Shown: positions 13,577-25,415, numbered from the stretch's first letter. The stretch is DNA of 64,000 nt from Aurantimonas sp. Leaf443 (GCF_001425575.1 NZ_LMRD01000001.1:126537-190536); one strand, 5' to 3'. The notes: generated by a model not told the origin, from the letters alone. Numbers and translations are program-made.

Positions 13577-16500
13577 CTAGAACTCGCCCTCGTAGAACAC
13601 GCCGACCTGGCCGCCGCCGGTGGCCGACACGGCGCCGCGCGCCTTCAGCCCGCCGCCGAGCTTCAGGTCGATGGAGACCTGGCCGGTGGAATCGACGCCG
13701 AGATAGGTGTTGTCGTTGAGATATTTGCCGACGCCGACCGCGGTCTGCCCGTCGGCGGTCGTCTTGATATCGAGATCGTCGACGCCGAGCTGGGCCCGCA
13801 GGTTCTCCAGAAGCCCCGTCGAGCCGCCGACCCCTGCCAGCGTGGCCGCCGCCTCCGCGAGCTGGGCGATCTGCAGCGGCGAGAGATCGGCCGTGCCCTG
13901 GCCGAAGATCAGGCGCGCCAGGACCTCGTCCTGCGGCAGCGCCGGTTCGGACGAGAAGGTGAAGCTCGGATCGTTGGCAGGTCCCGTCACCGAGATCGAG
14001 ACGGTCACGTCGCCCGTGTCGGAGGTCGCCAGGAGATCGAGCGTCGGCACGAGCCCGCCGGTGAAGGTGAGGATGCCGCGCTCGAAGTCGAGCCGGCGCG
14101 ACAGGACGCGGAAGCGCCCGCGCTGCAGCTCGAACCCGCCGACGATGGAGGGCGAGGCCGCCGAGCCGGTGATGCGGATGGACCCGCCGAGCTCGATGTC
14201 GAGGCCACGACCGCGCACGAAGACGCGGGACGGCGCGTTGAAGGTGAGGTCGAGATCGATGCCGCCGCCGCCGCCGCCGGAGCGACCCTTGGGGAAGAGC
14301 TCCTCCTGCTGGCGATAGACGGCGGGCCGGGCGTTGCGATGCGTCACGTCGATGCGCGCCAGCGAGGTCGGCAGGCGCTCGGGCACGATCACGTCGATCT
14401 CGCGCGCGTTCAGCGTGCCCGACAGGCGCGGCGTGCCGGTGAGGGGGCCCGTCAGCGCCAGATCGGCCGAGAGCTGGATCGACAGGAGATCGCCGTCCGC
14501 ATAGCGCCCGTCGACGATCTGGACCCGGATGTCCGCCTCGAAGGGCGGGCGCAGCGCCACCGAGCCGCCGACGGCGATGCGCCCGCCCGAGGCGAGATTG
14601 GCCGAGAAGGCCCCGATCGTCGCGCGGTCGCCGTTCAGCGAGATGGTCGTGGAAATGTTGTTGATGGCGAGATTGGTGCCGGTGTCCACGAAGCGGGCGC
14701 CCGCCGTGGAGACGGTGCCGGTGACGTTCGGCTGCGTCGCCGGTCCCGCGATCCGCGCGTCGATGCGCACCGTGCCCTCGATGGAGCGGCCGCCTTCCGC
14801 AAGGATCCGGTTGGCGAGGGCGAGCGGCGCCGTGCCGTTCACCGCCAGATCGAGCTGCGGGGCGCCGGCCAGGGTCACAGAGCCCGCGGCCGTGAGCGCC
14901 AGCCCGCTGCCCGAAAGGCGCGTGTCGGTCGTGAGCCGGCGGTCGGCGAAGCGCCCGGTCGTGGTGATGGCGAGCGCGCCGACGCCCGCGTCCCGCGTCT
15001 GCTGGATCGAGACGCCGCTCGCGCGGATGTCGTAGGCGGCGACCGGGTTGGAAGGCGAGCCCGACACGTTCGCCGTGCCCGAGATCGTGCCCTGCGGGGC
15101 GATGCCCGGGGCGAAGGAGCCGGCGATGGAGGCGGGAAGGTCGGCGATGGCGATGTCGAGGTCGAGCGCCTGCGCCCCGGCCGAGCCCGTGGCGCTGATC
15201 GTGCCGCCGCCGACGCGAACCTGCGCGGCCGACAGCTGGACCGTGCCGGCGCGATAGGTGCCGGCCGCATTGGCGTTGACCGCCGGCGCGCCGGCGGCCC
15301 GTCCCTGCGCCACCGAGATGGCGTCGGCGCGAAGGTCGAAGCGGGCATCGGGGTTGGACAGCTGCCCGGTCGCCGCGGCCGTGCCCGAGACCGTCCCCTG
15401 CGCGCCGAGCCCGTCCACGAAACCGTTGGCGAGGCCGACCGGCACCGTGTCGAGCGTCACGGCGATGTCGAGCGTGCGCCCGACGCGGCCCGTCGCGACG
15501 ATGGACCCGCGGCCGATGTCGACGCGCGCGTTCGACAGGTCCGCGCTGCCGTTCTCGTAGGTGCCGGCGACGTTGAGGCTCAGCGGCGCGACGCCGGACT
15601 CGGCGATCTTGCGCGTGGTGATGCCGCTGCCCGAGACGTCGAACCGTGCCACCGGGGCGCCGAGCGTTCCGCTCGCCCTGGCGCTGCCGGTGAGCGCGCC
15701 GCGCGCCTCGAGCCCCTCCACGAAACCGTTGGCGAGGCCGACGGGGAGGCGGTCGACCGTGAGGTCGAGGTCGAGCCTGTCGCCGATCGTGCCGGTGGCG
15801 CTCAGCGAGCCTTCGCCGACCGTGACATTGGCCCGCTCGATCGTGGCGCTCGCCGCGCCGTAGCGGCCGGCGACGTCGAGCGTCAGCGGCGCTATGCCCG
15901 AGCGCTTGATGTCGGCCGTCGTCAGCCCGGCGCCCTGCAGGGCGAAGACGGCGGAGGGGTCGGACAGCGAGCCCGTCGCGGTGCCCGTGCCGGTCAGCGT
16001 GCCTTCCGCGCCGAGCCCTTCGACGAAGCCGTTGGCGAGCGCCACGGGCAGGCGTTCGAGGGCAAGCGAAAGGTCGAGCCGGCGCCCGACCGTGCCTTGC
16101 GCCGTCAGCGAGCCGTCGCCGACGCTCACGCGCGTGTCGCCGAGCGTCAGCGTGCCGTCGGCGAGCGTGCCGGACGCCGTGAGGTCGAGCGGCGGCACGC
16201 CCTTCTCTGCGATGTCGCGCGCGGTGATGCCGCTGCCGCCGAGCTGGAACCGCCCGGCGGGCGCGGCGAGCGTGCCTTGTAGGTCGGCTGTGCCCGAGAG
16301 CGTGCCGCGAGCGTTCAGGTCGGGCACGAAGCCGTTGGCGAGCGCGACGGGGAAGGCGTTCAGCGCGAGATCGAGATCGAGCGTGCGTCCGACCGTGCCG
16401 CTCGCCTGGAGCGAGCCCTCGCCGACATTGACGACGGCCGTCTGGAGGCTCGCCGTGCCGTCGGTCGCGGTGCCGGTGAGGCGCAGCGACAGGGGCGGCG

Positions 16501-19500
16501 TGCCCGAACGCTCGATCGCCGCCGTCGTGATGCGCGTGCCGGTGATGTCGAACGCCCCGTCCGGCGCGGTGCGCGGGCCTGTGGCCCTCGCCGTGCCCGA
16601 AAGGGTGCCGGAGGCGTCGAGCCCCGGCACGAAGCCGTTGGCAAGACCCATCGGCAGGTCGGTCATGGCGAGGTCGAGATCGAGCGTGTCGCCGATCGTG
16701 CCGGTCGCCGTCAGCGAGCCGTCGCCGACATTTACCCGGCCCTCGTCGAGCCGCACGGTGCCGGCGTCGTAGCCGCCGGCGACGCGCAGTGTCAGGGGAG
16801 CGATGCCGGCCTCGGCGATCTCGCGGGCGGTGATCGCGTCGCCGGCGAGGCGGAAAGTCGCGACGGGCGCCGCGCGCGGCCCCGTCACGTCGGCCTCGCC
16901 CGACAGCGTGCCGGAGGCCTCGAGACCCGACACGAAGTCGTTGGCGAGGGCGGCGGGCAGGTCCGCGAGGCGGATGTCGAGGTCGAAGGTCTCGCCCACC
17001 GTGCCGCTCGCCTCCAGCCGCCCCTCGCCGATCGTCGCGCGGGCGGTGTCCAGGGCGAGGACGGCGTCTCGGTAACTTCCCCTGGCGTCGAGCGCGATGG
17101 CCGGAAGCCCGGCGCCGCGCGTCTGGCCGGTGGAGAGGTCGCGGCCTTCGAGGGCGAAGCTCGCCTGCGGCGCGTCGGCGGCACCGGTCACGCTCGCCGT
17201 GCCCGTCAGCGTGCCGCGGGCGTCGATGCCGGCCACGAAGGGGGCGGCGATGGCCGCGGGCAGGCGGTCCAGGACAAGCGCCAGATCCAGCGTCTCGCCG
17301 CTCGTGCCCGAGACGCTCGCCGAGCCGTCGCCTGCATCGAGGCGGATCGTGCCCAGAGTCGTCGTCCCGTCCGCGATGCGGATGCTGGCGGGCGCGGCGA
17401 GGCGCAGCGGCGCGTCGGGAATGGCGGCATTGAGCGTCGACAGGTCGAGCACCGTCTCGCCCGGCGCGACGCGCGCCGTGCCGGCGAGCGCCACGGGGAT
17501 GCCGTTCAGCGCGGCATCCGCCTCGAAGGCGTTCGCCTTCGTCTCGCCCGCGCCGGTCGTCGAGAGGCGCAGGTCGAGATCGGCGGCCGTCACCGTTCCG
17601 GCCGCGAGCGAGGCGGCCGTCACCGTGCCGTCGGCGGTCGGGATGCCCAGATAGTCCGACACGGCGAGATCGATACGGGCATCGGCGAGATCGGCGCCGG
17701 AAACCGAAAGGGCGCGCGTCGTCAGATCCACGGCGGCGACGGGCGTCGCGTCGGCCTCGACGCGAAGGTCCACCGTGCCGTTGACGTCGCCGGAGGCGGC
17801 GAGGCCGCCGAGCGCCGCGAGCGGGCCGATGTCCTCAACCGCGACGGTCAGGGTGCCGACGGGCGCGAAGGCTTGCGTCAGCTGCAGCGCCCCGGTGATG
17901 GCGTTCGGGCCCTGGCGGATGGCGATGTCGGAAATCCGACGCTCGCCGTTCGCAAGCGTCTCGAGATCGGCCTCGCCGGTCAGCGGCTGGCCGTCCAGCG
18001 TGCCGGAGATGCGCAGAGACCCGGTCGGGGCGGCGCTCGCCAGCGTGCCGCGCGCCTCGACCTCGAGGTCGGCGAGCTCGCGCCCGTTGATCGACAGGCC
18101 GTTGCCCGAAAGCGCGAGATCGACATCGGGCTGGTCGCTCGGCCCGCTGGCGGTGAGGCGGAAGTCGGCCGCGCCCGAGAGCGCCGAGGTCACCGCGCCG
18201 CTGTTGGCGATGCGGCCGGCGATATCGGCGCTCACCTGGTCCTGTGCGAGCTGCGCCTGTCCCGTCACGGTCAGGCCTTCGCTCGCGACGGAGAGCGTCG
18301 TCGCCGAAAGCGCGCCGTCCGCTGCGCGCGCGACGCGCCCGCCGACGCTCGTCTCGTCGCCGGCGATGGGCACGAGGGCGGCGGAGAGCGCGGAGGTCTG
18401 GAAGCGGCTGTCGAGCGTCAGGTCGAAGACCGAGAAGTCGAGCGCCGCCGTGCCGTTGACGCCGAGCCGGGCCGTCTCCGTCACGGCCTCGCTCGGCTCC
18501 AGCGTCAGGCCGGCCGGCGTCAGCGCGCCGTTCAGCGCGATCCGCACCGGGCCCGTCAGGAAGCGCTGCTGGAGCCCTTCGGGCGCGCGGAAGGTCGCCG
18601 CCTCCGCCGTCAGCGACAGGGGCCCGCGCAGCGCGCGCAGGTCGAAGCTCCGGCTCGTCGCGCGCGCGTTCACGGTCTGCGCGCCGTATTCGCCGGAGGC
18701 GAAGGCGCCAAGACGGGCGGAGAGATCCACGTTGGCGGCGGTGAGCGCGCCGGAGAGGCGCGCGTCCATGCCGGCGAGCGAGAGCGTCGTGCGGTTCGGC
18801 TCGGCGCCGAATGCGAGCGGGATGGCGCCGCCGCCCGGCGCCGCCAGCGCCAGCGTCAGATCGTTGCCGGCGCCCGAGAGGTCGAGCGTGCCGGCGGCGT
18901 CGAGCGCGAGCGCGTCGGAGGCAAGGCGGCCGGTCTCGATGCGATAGGTGCCGTCGGCGGCGAGGAGGACGGTCGCATCGAGCGCGGTGGAGCCGGCGAG
19001 ATAGGGCTTCACGCTCTGCGGCACGAAGCGCTCGGCCGCCACGTTCAGGGACAGAGACACGCGCCGCCCTTCGGCGCCCTGGGTGGCGCGCGCCGTCAGC
19101 GTCGCGGCCTCGGTCGCGCCCACCGAGAGCGCGCCGTTCGCCATGAAGTCGGACAGGGGGCCCGCGCCCTTGATCGACAGGTCGACGGCCGGCCGGTCCG
19201 CGAGGTCGAGCAGCGTCGCCACGAGCCCGCCCTGCGGCTCGCTGGCGGCGATGTCGAGCGTCAGCTGGTTCTCGTCGGGCGCGAAGGCGACGTTCAGCGC
19301 GATGCGGCCGGGCTGGTCCAGCCGGTCGATCGTGGCGCGCAGCGTCAGGTTCGTCGGGTCGGCGGCGAGACGCAGGGCCGCGTCGGCGCGCAGCCGCGCC
19401 CGCGTGCCGGCGATGGCCTCGCCGAGCACGAACTCGCCGATCGTCAGCTTGCGGATGTCGGCGGTGATCGAGGGCAGCGAGAAGCCCGAGCCCTCGCTGT

Positions 19501-19849
19501 CCGGGCTCTCCGGCTGCCCGGTCGGCAGCCGCTCCAGCACGATCTGGCCGGCGGTGAGGCTCTCGATCGAGACGTTCGAGCGCACGAGGGCGAGCGGCGA
19601 CCAGTCCATCGCGAGATCGCGCGCCGTCAGGAACACGCCCTGCGGATCGGAGGCGGTGACGCTCTCGATGCGCAGGTTGCCGGTGAGGGCGCCCGACAGG
19701 CCCTCGATCTCCACCGTCATCGTGTCGGACGAGAGCAGCTTCTCGATCTGGTCGGCGACGAAGCCCTGCGCGGCGGCCGGCCGGGCACCGGGCCCGGCTG
19801 CGGCGAACAGGAGGGCGAGGAAAGCGAGGGCGAGGGAACGCAGCATCAT
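13577..19849 (-). CDS. tamB: Translocation and assembly module protein TamB, with 101-residue tandem repeats
   Basis: A 2090-residue TamB (AsmA-like superfamily, DUF490 C-terminus). These proteins are inner-membrane-anchored, span the periplasm as a long beta-taco, and work with TamA in outer-membrane protein insertion or phospholipid transport. An N-terminal signal/anchor (MMLRSLALAFLALLFAAAGP) is followed by SSDTMTVEIEGLSGALTGNL, typical of TamB. The C-terminus ends in FYEGEF, with the conserved DEVLARLIFG segment about 170 residues before it. Between about residues 837 and 1578 an approximately 101-residue unit repeats, each copy bearing a motif like LANGFVxGLxAxGTLSGxA. The ATG overlaps the tamA stop by one base. 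The frame continues upstream through tamA only as a shadow. Confidence 0.93.
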   Translation of the reverse strand: MMLRSLALAFLALLFAAAGPGARPAAAQGFVADQIEKLLSSDTMTVEIEGLSGALTGNLRIESVTASDPQGVFLTARDLAMDWSPLALVRSNVSIESLTAGQIVLERLPTGQPESPDSEGSGFSLPSITADIRKLTIGEFVLGEAIAGTRARLRADAALRLAADPTNLTLRATIDRLDQPGRIALNVAFAPDENQLTLDIAASEPQGGLVATLLDLADRPAVDLSIKGAGPLSDFMANGALSVGATEAATLTARATQGAEGRRVSLSLNVAAERFVPQSVKPYLAGSTALDATVLLAADGTYRIETGRLASDALALDAAGTLDLSGAGNDLTLALAAPGGGAIPLAFGAEPNRTTLSLAGMDARLSGALTAANVDLSARLGAFASGEYGAQTVNARATSRSFDLRALRGPLSLTAEAATFRAPEGLQQRFLTGPVRIALNGALTPAGLTLEPSEAVTETARLGVNGTAALDFSVFDLTLDSRFQTSALSAALVPIAGDETSVGGRVARAADGALSATTLSVASEGLTVTGQAQLAQDQVSADIAGRIANSGAVTSALSGAADFRLTASGPSDQPDVDLALSGNGLSINGRELADLEVEARGTLASAAPTGSLRISGTLDGQPLTGEADLETLANGERRISDIAIRQGPNAITGALQLTQAFAPVGTLTVAVEDIGPLAALGGLAASGDVNGTVDLRVEADATPVAAVDLTTRALSVSGADLADARIDLAVSDYLGIPTADGTVTAASLAAGTVTAADLDLRLSTTGAGETKANAFEADAALNGIPVALAGTARVAPGETVLDLSTLNAAIPDAPLRLAAPASIRIADGTTTLGTIRLDAGDGSASVSGTSGETLDLALVLDRLPAAIAAPFVAGIDARGTLTGTASVTGAADAPQASFALEGRDLSTGQTRGAGLPAIALDARGSYRDAVLALDTARATIGEGRLEASGTVGETFDLDIRLADLPAALANDFVSGLEASGTLSGEADVTGPRAAPVATFRLAGDAITAREIAEAGIAPLTLRVAGGYDAGTVRLDEGRVNVGDGSLTATGTIGDTLDLDLAMTDLPMGLANGFVPGLDASGTLSGTARATGPRTAPDGAFDITGTRITTAAIERSGTPPLSLRLTGTATDGTASLQTAVVNVGEGSLQASGTVGRTLDLDLALNAFPVALANGFVPDLNARGTLSGTADLQGTLAAPAGRFQLGGSGITARDIAEKGVPPLDLTASGTLADGTLTLGDTRVSVGDGSLTAQGTVGRRLDLSLALERLPVALANGFVEGLGAEGTLTGTGTATGSLSDPSAVFALQGAGLTTADIKRSGIAPLTLDVAGRYGAASATIERANVTVGEGSLSATGTIGDRLDLDLTVDRLPVGLANGFVEGLEARGALTGSARASGTLGAPVARFDVSGSGITTRKIAESGVAPLSLNVAGTYENGSADLSNARVDIGRGSIVATGRVGRTLDIAVTLDTVPVGLANGFVDGLGAQGTVSGTAAATGQLSNPDARFDLRADAISVAQGRAAGAPAVNANAAGTYRAGTVQLSAAQVRVGGGTISATGSAGAQALDLDIAIADLPASIAGSFAPGIAPQGTISGTANVSGSPSNPVAAYDIRASGVSIQQTRDAGVGALAITTTGRFADRRLTTDTRLSGSGLALTAAGSVTLAGAPQLDLAVNGTAPLALANRILAEGGRSIEGTVRIDARIAGPATQPNVTGTVSTAGARFVDTGTNLAINNISTTISLNGDRATIGAFSANLASGGRIAVGGSVALRPPFEADIRVQIVDGRYADGDLLSIQLSADLALTGPLTGTPRLSGTLNAREIDVIVPERLPTSLARIDVTHRNARPAVYRQQEELFPKGRSGGGGGGIDLDLTFNAPSRVFVRGRGLDIELGGSIRITGSAASPSIVGGFELQRGRFRVLSRRLDFERGILTFTGGLVPTLDLLATSDTGDVTVSISVTGPANDPSFTFSSEPALPQDEVLARLIFGQGTADLSPLQIAQLAEAAATLAGVGGSTGLLENLRAQLGVDDLDIKTTADGQTAVGVGKYLNDNTYLGVDSTGQVSIDLKLGGGLKARGAVSATGGGQVGVFYEGEF
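15114..17338 (-). repeat. 303-bp in-frame tandem repeat array inside tamB
   Basis: A marker segment encoding (A/G)LAN(G/D)FV recurs at 15420, 15723, 16026, 16329, 16632, 16935 and, more diverged, 17238. That is exactly 303 bp each time. A further diverged copy lies 306 bp on, at 15114. Each unit encodes about 101 residues ending in GSLxATGTxGxxLDLDL. Copies differ at many positions, so the duplication is old or has diverged under selection while the length stayed fixed. Confidence 0.9.
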
Positions 19850-21819
19850 CAGAAGGCCTGCCCGATACCGGCATAGATCTGGTAGGAGGCGTCGCGCGGA
19901 CCCGGATCGAGCGGGATGCCGACGTCGAGCCGGATGGGGCCGAAGCTCGTGAGGTAGCGGGCGCCGAGCCCCGCGCCCATCTTCAGGTCCGAGAAGCTCG
20001 GCACGTAGTCGTCCGACACCGTGCCGAAGTCGAGGAAGGGCACGATCTGGATCGTCTCGGTCACGCCGATGCGCGCTTCCACCGAGCCCTCGAACACGGT
20101 GAGCCCGCCGGTCGGCGTGTCGGTGAAGTCCTCGTTGAAGCCCGAGCCTTCCGGCACGAAGTCCGGGAAGTAGGGGCCGATCGACTGGAACTCGTAGCCG
20201 CGCACCGAGCCGCCGCCGCCGGCATAGAAGCGCCGGTCGTTGGGGATGTCCTCGAGGTCCGCGCCGAAGATCGTGCCGTAGCCGAGCCGGCCGGCCAGGA
20301 TCAGCCGGTCGCTGTCGGTGAGCGAGAGATAGGCCGAGCCGTCGAGCCGGGTCTTGGCGAAATAGGCTTCGCCGTCGAGCGTCGCCGTCGGCTCGAACAG
20401 GGCCTTGGCGAGGAAGCCCTCGGTCGGGTTCAGCGCGTTGTCGCGGTTGTCGAACGTGTAGGTCAGGGGCACGGAGAGGAGCGTGTAGCCCTTGGTGCCG
20501 GTATAGTCGGTGATCTCCTCGTACTCGGCCCGCACGATGGCCGAGGCCTTCTGCGTCTTGTCGATCTCGTACTCGACGCCGCTCGTGGCGGCGTAGGAGA
20601 GACGGTCGTAGGCCAGCGGCTGCTCGCGCTTCAGCTCGAGCGAGCCGATATAGACGGAGTCGGGCCCGAGCACGCCGGGCTTCTTGAACACGAGCGAGGC
20701 GGAGAAGTCCGGCTCGGTCGTCTCGCGCGCCTGCTCGCTCACGGCCGTCGCCCCGATGCGGCTGACGGCGGCGTCGAAGCGCAGCGATTCGGCGCGTCCG
20801 AAGAGGTTGCGATGGCCGATATAGCCGGAGGCGCCCGCGCCTTCCGTGTTCGAATAGGTCGCGCCCGCGCCGTAGAAGCCGAACTTGCGCTCGCCCACCT
20901 CCACCTGCACCGGCAGCGTGCCGTCGGCCTCCTGGGCCTTGGCCTCCTTGACGGTGACGGAGGAGAAGACGCCGAGCTTGAGGAGGCGGTCGCGCGCGAT
21001 GTCGAGTTCCTCGGGCGAGAAGACCTTGCCCGCCTCCACGCCCGCCATGTAGGCGACGAAGCCCGGATCCACCGCCTCCGCCCCGTCCACATAGGTCGCG
21101 CCGAAGGGCACGCGCGGGCCGGGCGAGAGGTCGATCGTATAGTCCAGACGGTCGCGCGCGGCGTCCGCGATCACGTCGCGCCGCGTCACGGCCACGAAGG
21201 GCCGTCCGTCGTCGCGCAGCGCCCGCAGCATCTTGGCCTCGCCGTCGAGCACGTCGACCGAGGCGGCCGAGCCGCCGGTCGTGAGGTCGTACTGCGCGGG
21301 ATCGACCGGCAGGCCGCCGGCCGAGACGCGCACCTGGCCGAGCGCGTAGACCGGGCCCGGCTCGACGCGGATCGAGACGGGCACCGGGCGCGAGCGGTCG
21401 AACGTGGCGTCGGGCGCCAGCGTCTCGATGTCCCGCCCCTCGATGAAGATGCGCGCGATGCCGTCGTAGCGGGCGTTCTCGAAGAGGGCCGCCACGAGGC
21501 GCTTGCGGTCGTTGCGCGCCTTGGACAGCAGCCCGAGCGAGCCGGAGACGGGCGCGTCGGCGTCGGAGACGAGCGTCGAGGCCTTGTTCAGCTCCTCCTG
21601 GAGCCCGGCGACGTCGCCGGGGCCGGGCTGCACGGTGAGGGAGACCTGGTAGGAGAGGGGATCGACGACGTCCTCGCCCTCCTCCTCCGCGCTCTCGAAG
21701 ATCTTGAAGCCGAAGATCTCGAACGCGCCCGCGGGGCTCGCGCCGATCGGCCCCGACAGCGCCAGGGCGAGGCAGAGAGCCAGCGGGAGCTTCGCTCCGG
21801 ATCGGTCGGTATCGTGCAA
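19849..21819 (-). CDS. tamA: Translocation and assembly module outer-membrane protein TamA
   Basis: A 656-residue Omp85-family protein. A signal peptide (LPLALCLALALSGPIGASPAGA) precedes POTRA domains (about 50-290), then a 16-stranded barrel domain. The conserved barrel motif appears as GGGGSVRGYEFQ, followed by VFEGSVEARI, FLDFGTV and a C-terminal strand ending in Phe. It begins with TTG (21819-21817), because no ATG or GTG lies suitably before the signal peptide; GAGAG upstream could be the ribosome binding site. It is co-transcribed with tamB (1-base overlap) and diverges from coxS. Confidence 0.94.
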   Translation of the reverse strand: MHDTDRSGAKLPLALCLALALSGPIGASPAGAFEIFGFKIFESAEEEGEDVVDPLSYQVSLTVQPGPGDVAGLQEELNKASTLVSDADAPVSGSLGLLSKARNDRKRLVAALFENARYDGIARIFIEGRDIETLAPDATFDRSRPVPVSIRVEPGPVYALGQVRVSAGGLPVDPAQYDLTTGGSAASVDVLDGEAKMLRALRDDGRPFVAVTRRDVIADAARDRLDYTIDLSPGPRVPFGATYVDGAEAVDPGFVAYMAGVEAGKVFSPEELDIARDRLLKLGVFSSVTVKEAKAQEADGTLPVQVEVGERKFGFYGAGATYSNTEGAGASGYIGHRNLFGRAESLRFDAAVSRIGATAVSEQARETTEPDFSASLVFKKPGVLGPDSVYIGSLELKREQPLAYDRLSYAATSGVEYEIDKTQKASAIVRAEYEEITDYTGTKGYTLLSVPLTYTFDNRDNALNPTEGFLAKALFEPTATLDGEAYFAKTRLDGSAYLSLTDSDRLILAGRLGYGTIFGADLEDIPNDRRFYAGGGGSVRGYEFQSIGPYFPDFVPEGSGFNEDFTDTPTGGLTVFEGSVEARIGVTETIQIVPFLDFGTVSDDYVPSFSDLKMGAGLGARYLTSFGPIRLDVGIPLDPGPRDASYQIYAGIGQAF

Positions 21820-21863
21820 GACGCGCCACTCTCAACCAGTTGCGATGCGAGGCGACGGCCGGA

Positions 21864-21881
21864 CCGAGAAGGCCTTCTCGG
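21864..21881. promoter_or_regulatory. 18-bp perfect palindrome upstream of tamA
   Basis: CCGAGAAGGCCTTCTCGG reads identically on both strands. It lies 45 bp upstream of the tamA start, where a dimeric regulator could bind. It could also be part of a repeated intergenic palindromic element together with the hairpin at 21901-21949. No regulator is implied by the sequence. Confidence 0.45.
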
Positions 21882-21900
21882 CCCTTGCCTGTCCATGGAA

Positions 21901-21949
21901 TGCCTCTCCATCGCAAGGACTTGGCTTCAGGTCCTGCGATGGAGAGGCA
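21901..21949. repeat. Long imperfect inverted repeat (REP-like hairpin)
   Basis: The left arm TGCCTCTCCATCGCAAGGAC (21901-21920) pairs with the right arm GTCCTGCGATGGAGAGGCA (21931-21949), 19 bp with one bulged A and a 10-nt loop. It lacks a T-tract. Its length and position between divergent genes resemble repetitive extragenic palindromes. No second copy was noticed in this window. Confidence 0.6.
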
Positions 21950-22374
21950 AGGTTGCCGCTTCTCCCCGCCTTGGCAACGCCCAATGCCGCCGACCGCTGC
22001 GATCGGGGCGCCCGCGCTGCGCTTCTCGCCGACCTTGTGCCAGGCTGGACACACATTTTAACGATTGCCGCCCGGGGGTCTTAAGGCTTGGCGCCCTCCG
22101 GCGCGGCGCATCGACGCGCGCGGGGCGACCGAAGGTCGAATACCGTGCGTCCTGGAACGCTTCCAATATGCCGCCGGATGCCGCGCGGGGGCGGGGCGCC
22201 GTCGGCCGGGGCCTTTCGCGGCGGTGTTGAGAACCGTTCCAGAAAGGCCTTGAAGCCCGGCGGCGCAACGGGCAGTCTCCGCCGCAACGACCGGCCGGGA
22301 CGGCGGTTGCAAGAATCGAGGACGCTCCGCGACGCCGACCGGCGCGACGGGCGCATGAAGTCGGGAGGACTTTG

Positions 22375-22863
22375 ATGAGCGACGTGACCATCACCGTGAA
22401 CGGGCGCGAGATGAAGGGGTCGGTCGAGGACCGCACGCTTCTGGTGCAGTTCCTGCGCGACAATCTCGGCCTGACGGGCACGCATGTGGGCTGCGACACC
22501 TCGCAGTGCGGCGCCTGCGTGGTCCATGTCGACGGCCAGCCGGTGAAGTCCTGCACCATGCTCGCCGTCCAGGCCTCGGGCTCCAGCGTCACGACGATCG
22601 AGGGGCTCGCGAACGGCCAGGAGCTGCATCCCGTGCAGGCGGCCTTCCGCGAGCATCACGGCCTGCAGTGCGGCTACTGCACGCCCGGCATGATCATGAC
22701 GGCGGTCGCGATGATCGAGCGCCACGGCCCCTCGCTCGACGAGCACACGGTGCGCGACGAGCTCGACGGCAATATCTGCCGCTGCACGGGCTACCACAAC
22801 ATCGTCAAGGCGATCCTCTCGGCGGCGGCGGCCAGCGCCCCGCAGCGGATCGCCGCCGAATAG
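22375..22863 (+). CDS. coxS: Carbon monoxide dehydrogenase-type small (iron-sulfur) subunit
   Basis: A 162-residue 2x[2Fe-2S] subunit of a molybdenum hydroxylase (xanthine oxidase family). The plant-type ferredoxin cluster is Cys40, Cys45, Cys48 and Cys60 ([10 protein letters not shown]). The helical domain cluster is Cys99, Cys102, Cys135 and Cys137 (CGYCTPGM and ICRCTGY). It passes electrons from the Mo site on CoxL to FAD on CoxM. A GGGAGGA ribosome binding site sits 6 nt before the ATG; a TTG immediately upstream is ignored. The gene order S-L-M is that of form II (putative) CO dehydrogenases. Confidence 0.93.
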   Translation: MSDVTITVNGREMKGSVEDRTLLVQFLRDNLGLTGTHVGCDTSQCGACVVHVDGQPVKSCTMLAVQASGSSVTTIEGLANGQELHPVQAAFREHHGLQCGYCTPGMIMTAVAMIERHGPSLDEHTVRDELDGNICRCTGYHNIVKAILSAAAASAPQRIAAE

Positions 22864-22954
22864 CGCCGGGTCCGGCGCGTTCGTTCCAGCGCCGCCGCGC
22901 TGCCCCCGGGAGAGGGGCGCCGGCCGGCTTCACGAGATTTCGGGAGGATTGAAG

Positions 22955-25300
<2,346 letters not shown>

Positions 25301-25308
25301 GTCCGACC

Positions 25309-25347
25309 GCCGGCGCGCCGCCTCCCGCGGCGCGCCGGCCTCTTTCG
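25309..25347 (+). terminator. Perfect 13-bp hairpin between coxL and coxM
   Basis: GCCGGCGCGCCGC (25309-25321) pairs exactly with GCGGCGCGCCGGC (25327-25339) across a 5-nt loop, followed by CTCTTTCG. It starts 8 nt after the coxL stop. It could partly terminate transcription or stabilise the coxSL message, giving more CoxS/L than CoxM. Confidence 0.5.
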
Positions 25348-25415
25348 AATCTGACGCTTCCTCCTGCCGCGCGGTCCCCCCGGGCGACCCGGCAGACGCC
25401 AAGAAGGACGATCCC

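Larger units (their letters stand above)
21820..22374. other. 555-bp divergent intergenic region between tamA and coxS
   Basis: No credible gene was found here. It holds an 18-bp perfect palindrome and a long imperfect hairpin on the tamA side. On the coxS side there is a roughly 300-nt GC-rich stretch with several inverted repeats, for example CTGGAACG (22152-22159) with CGTTCCAG (22235-22242). A weak promoter-like pair, TTGTGC (22035-22040) and TTTTAA (22056-22061), would give coxS a leader of about 300 nt. No known riboswitch consensus was recognised. Confidence 0.6.

Noticed and set aside
15114-17338. Regular repeats resembling a CRISPR or satellite array
   Set aside because: The period is 303 bp, fully in frame within tamB, and copies are diverged protein repeats, not short identical repeats with spacers.
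13577-22054. A 2825-codon open frame that would extend TamB by over 700 residues
   Set aside because: The extension is an off-frame reading of tamA; the true TamB begins with a signal peptide at 19849.
22035-22374. A molybdenum-cofactor riboswitch ahead of coxS
   Set aside because: Inverted repeats exist but no match to the known Moco RNA core could be recognised by eye; kept only as an unassigned structured leader.
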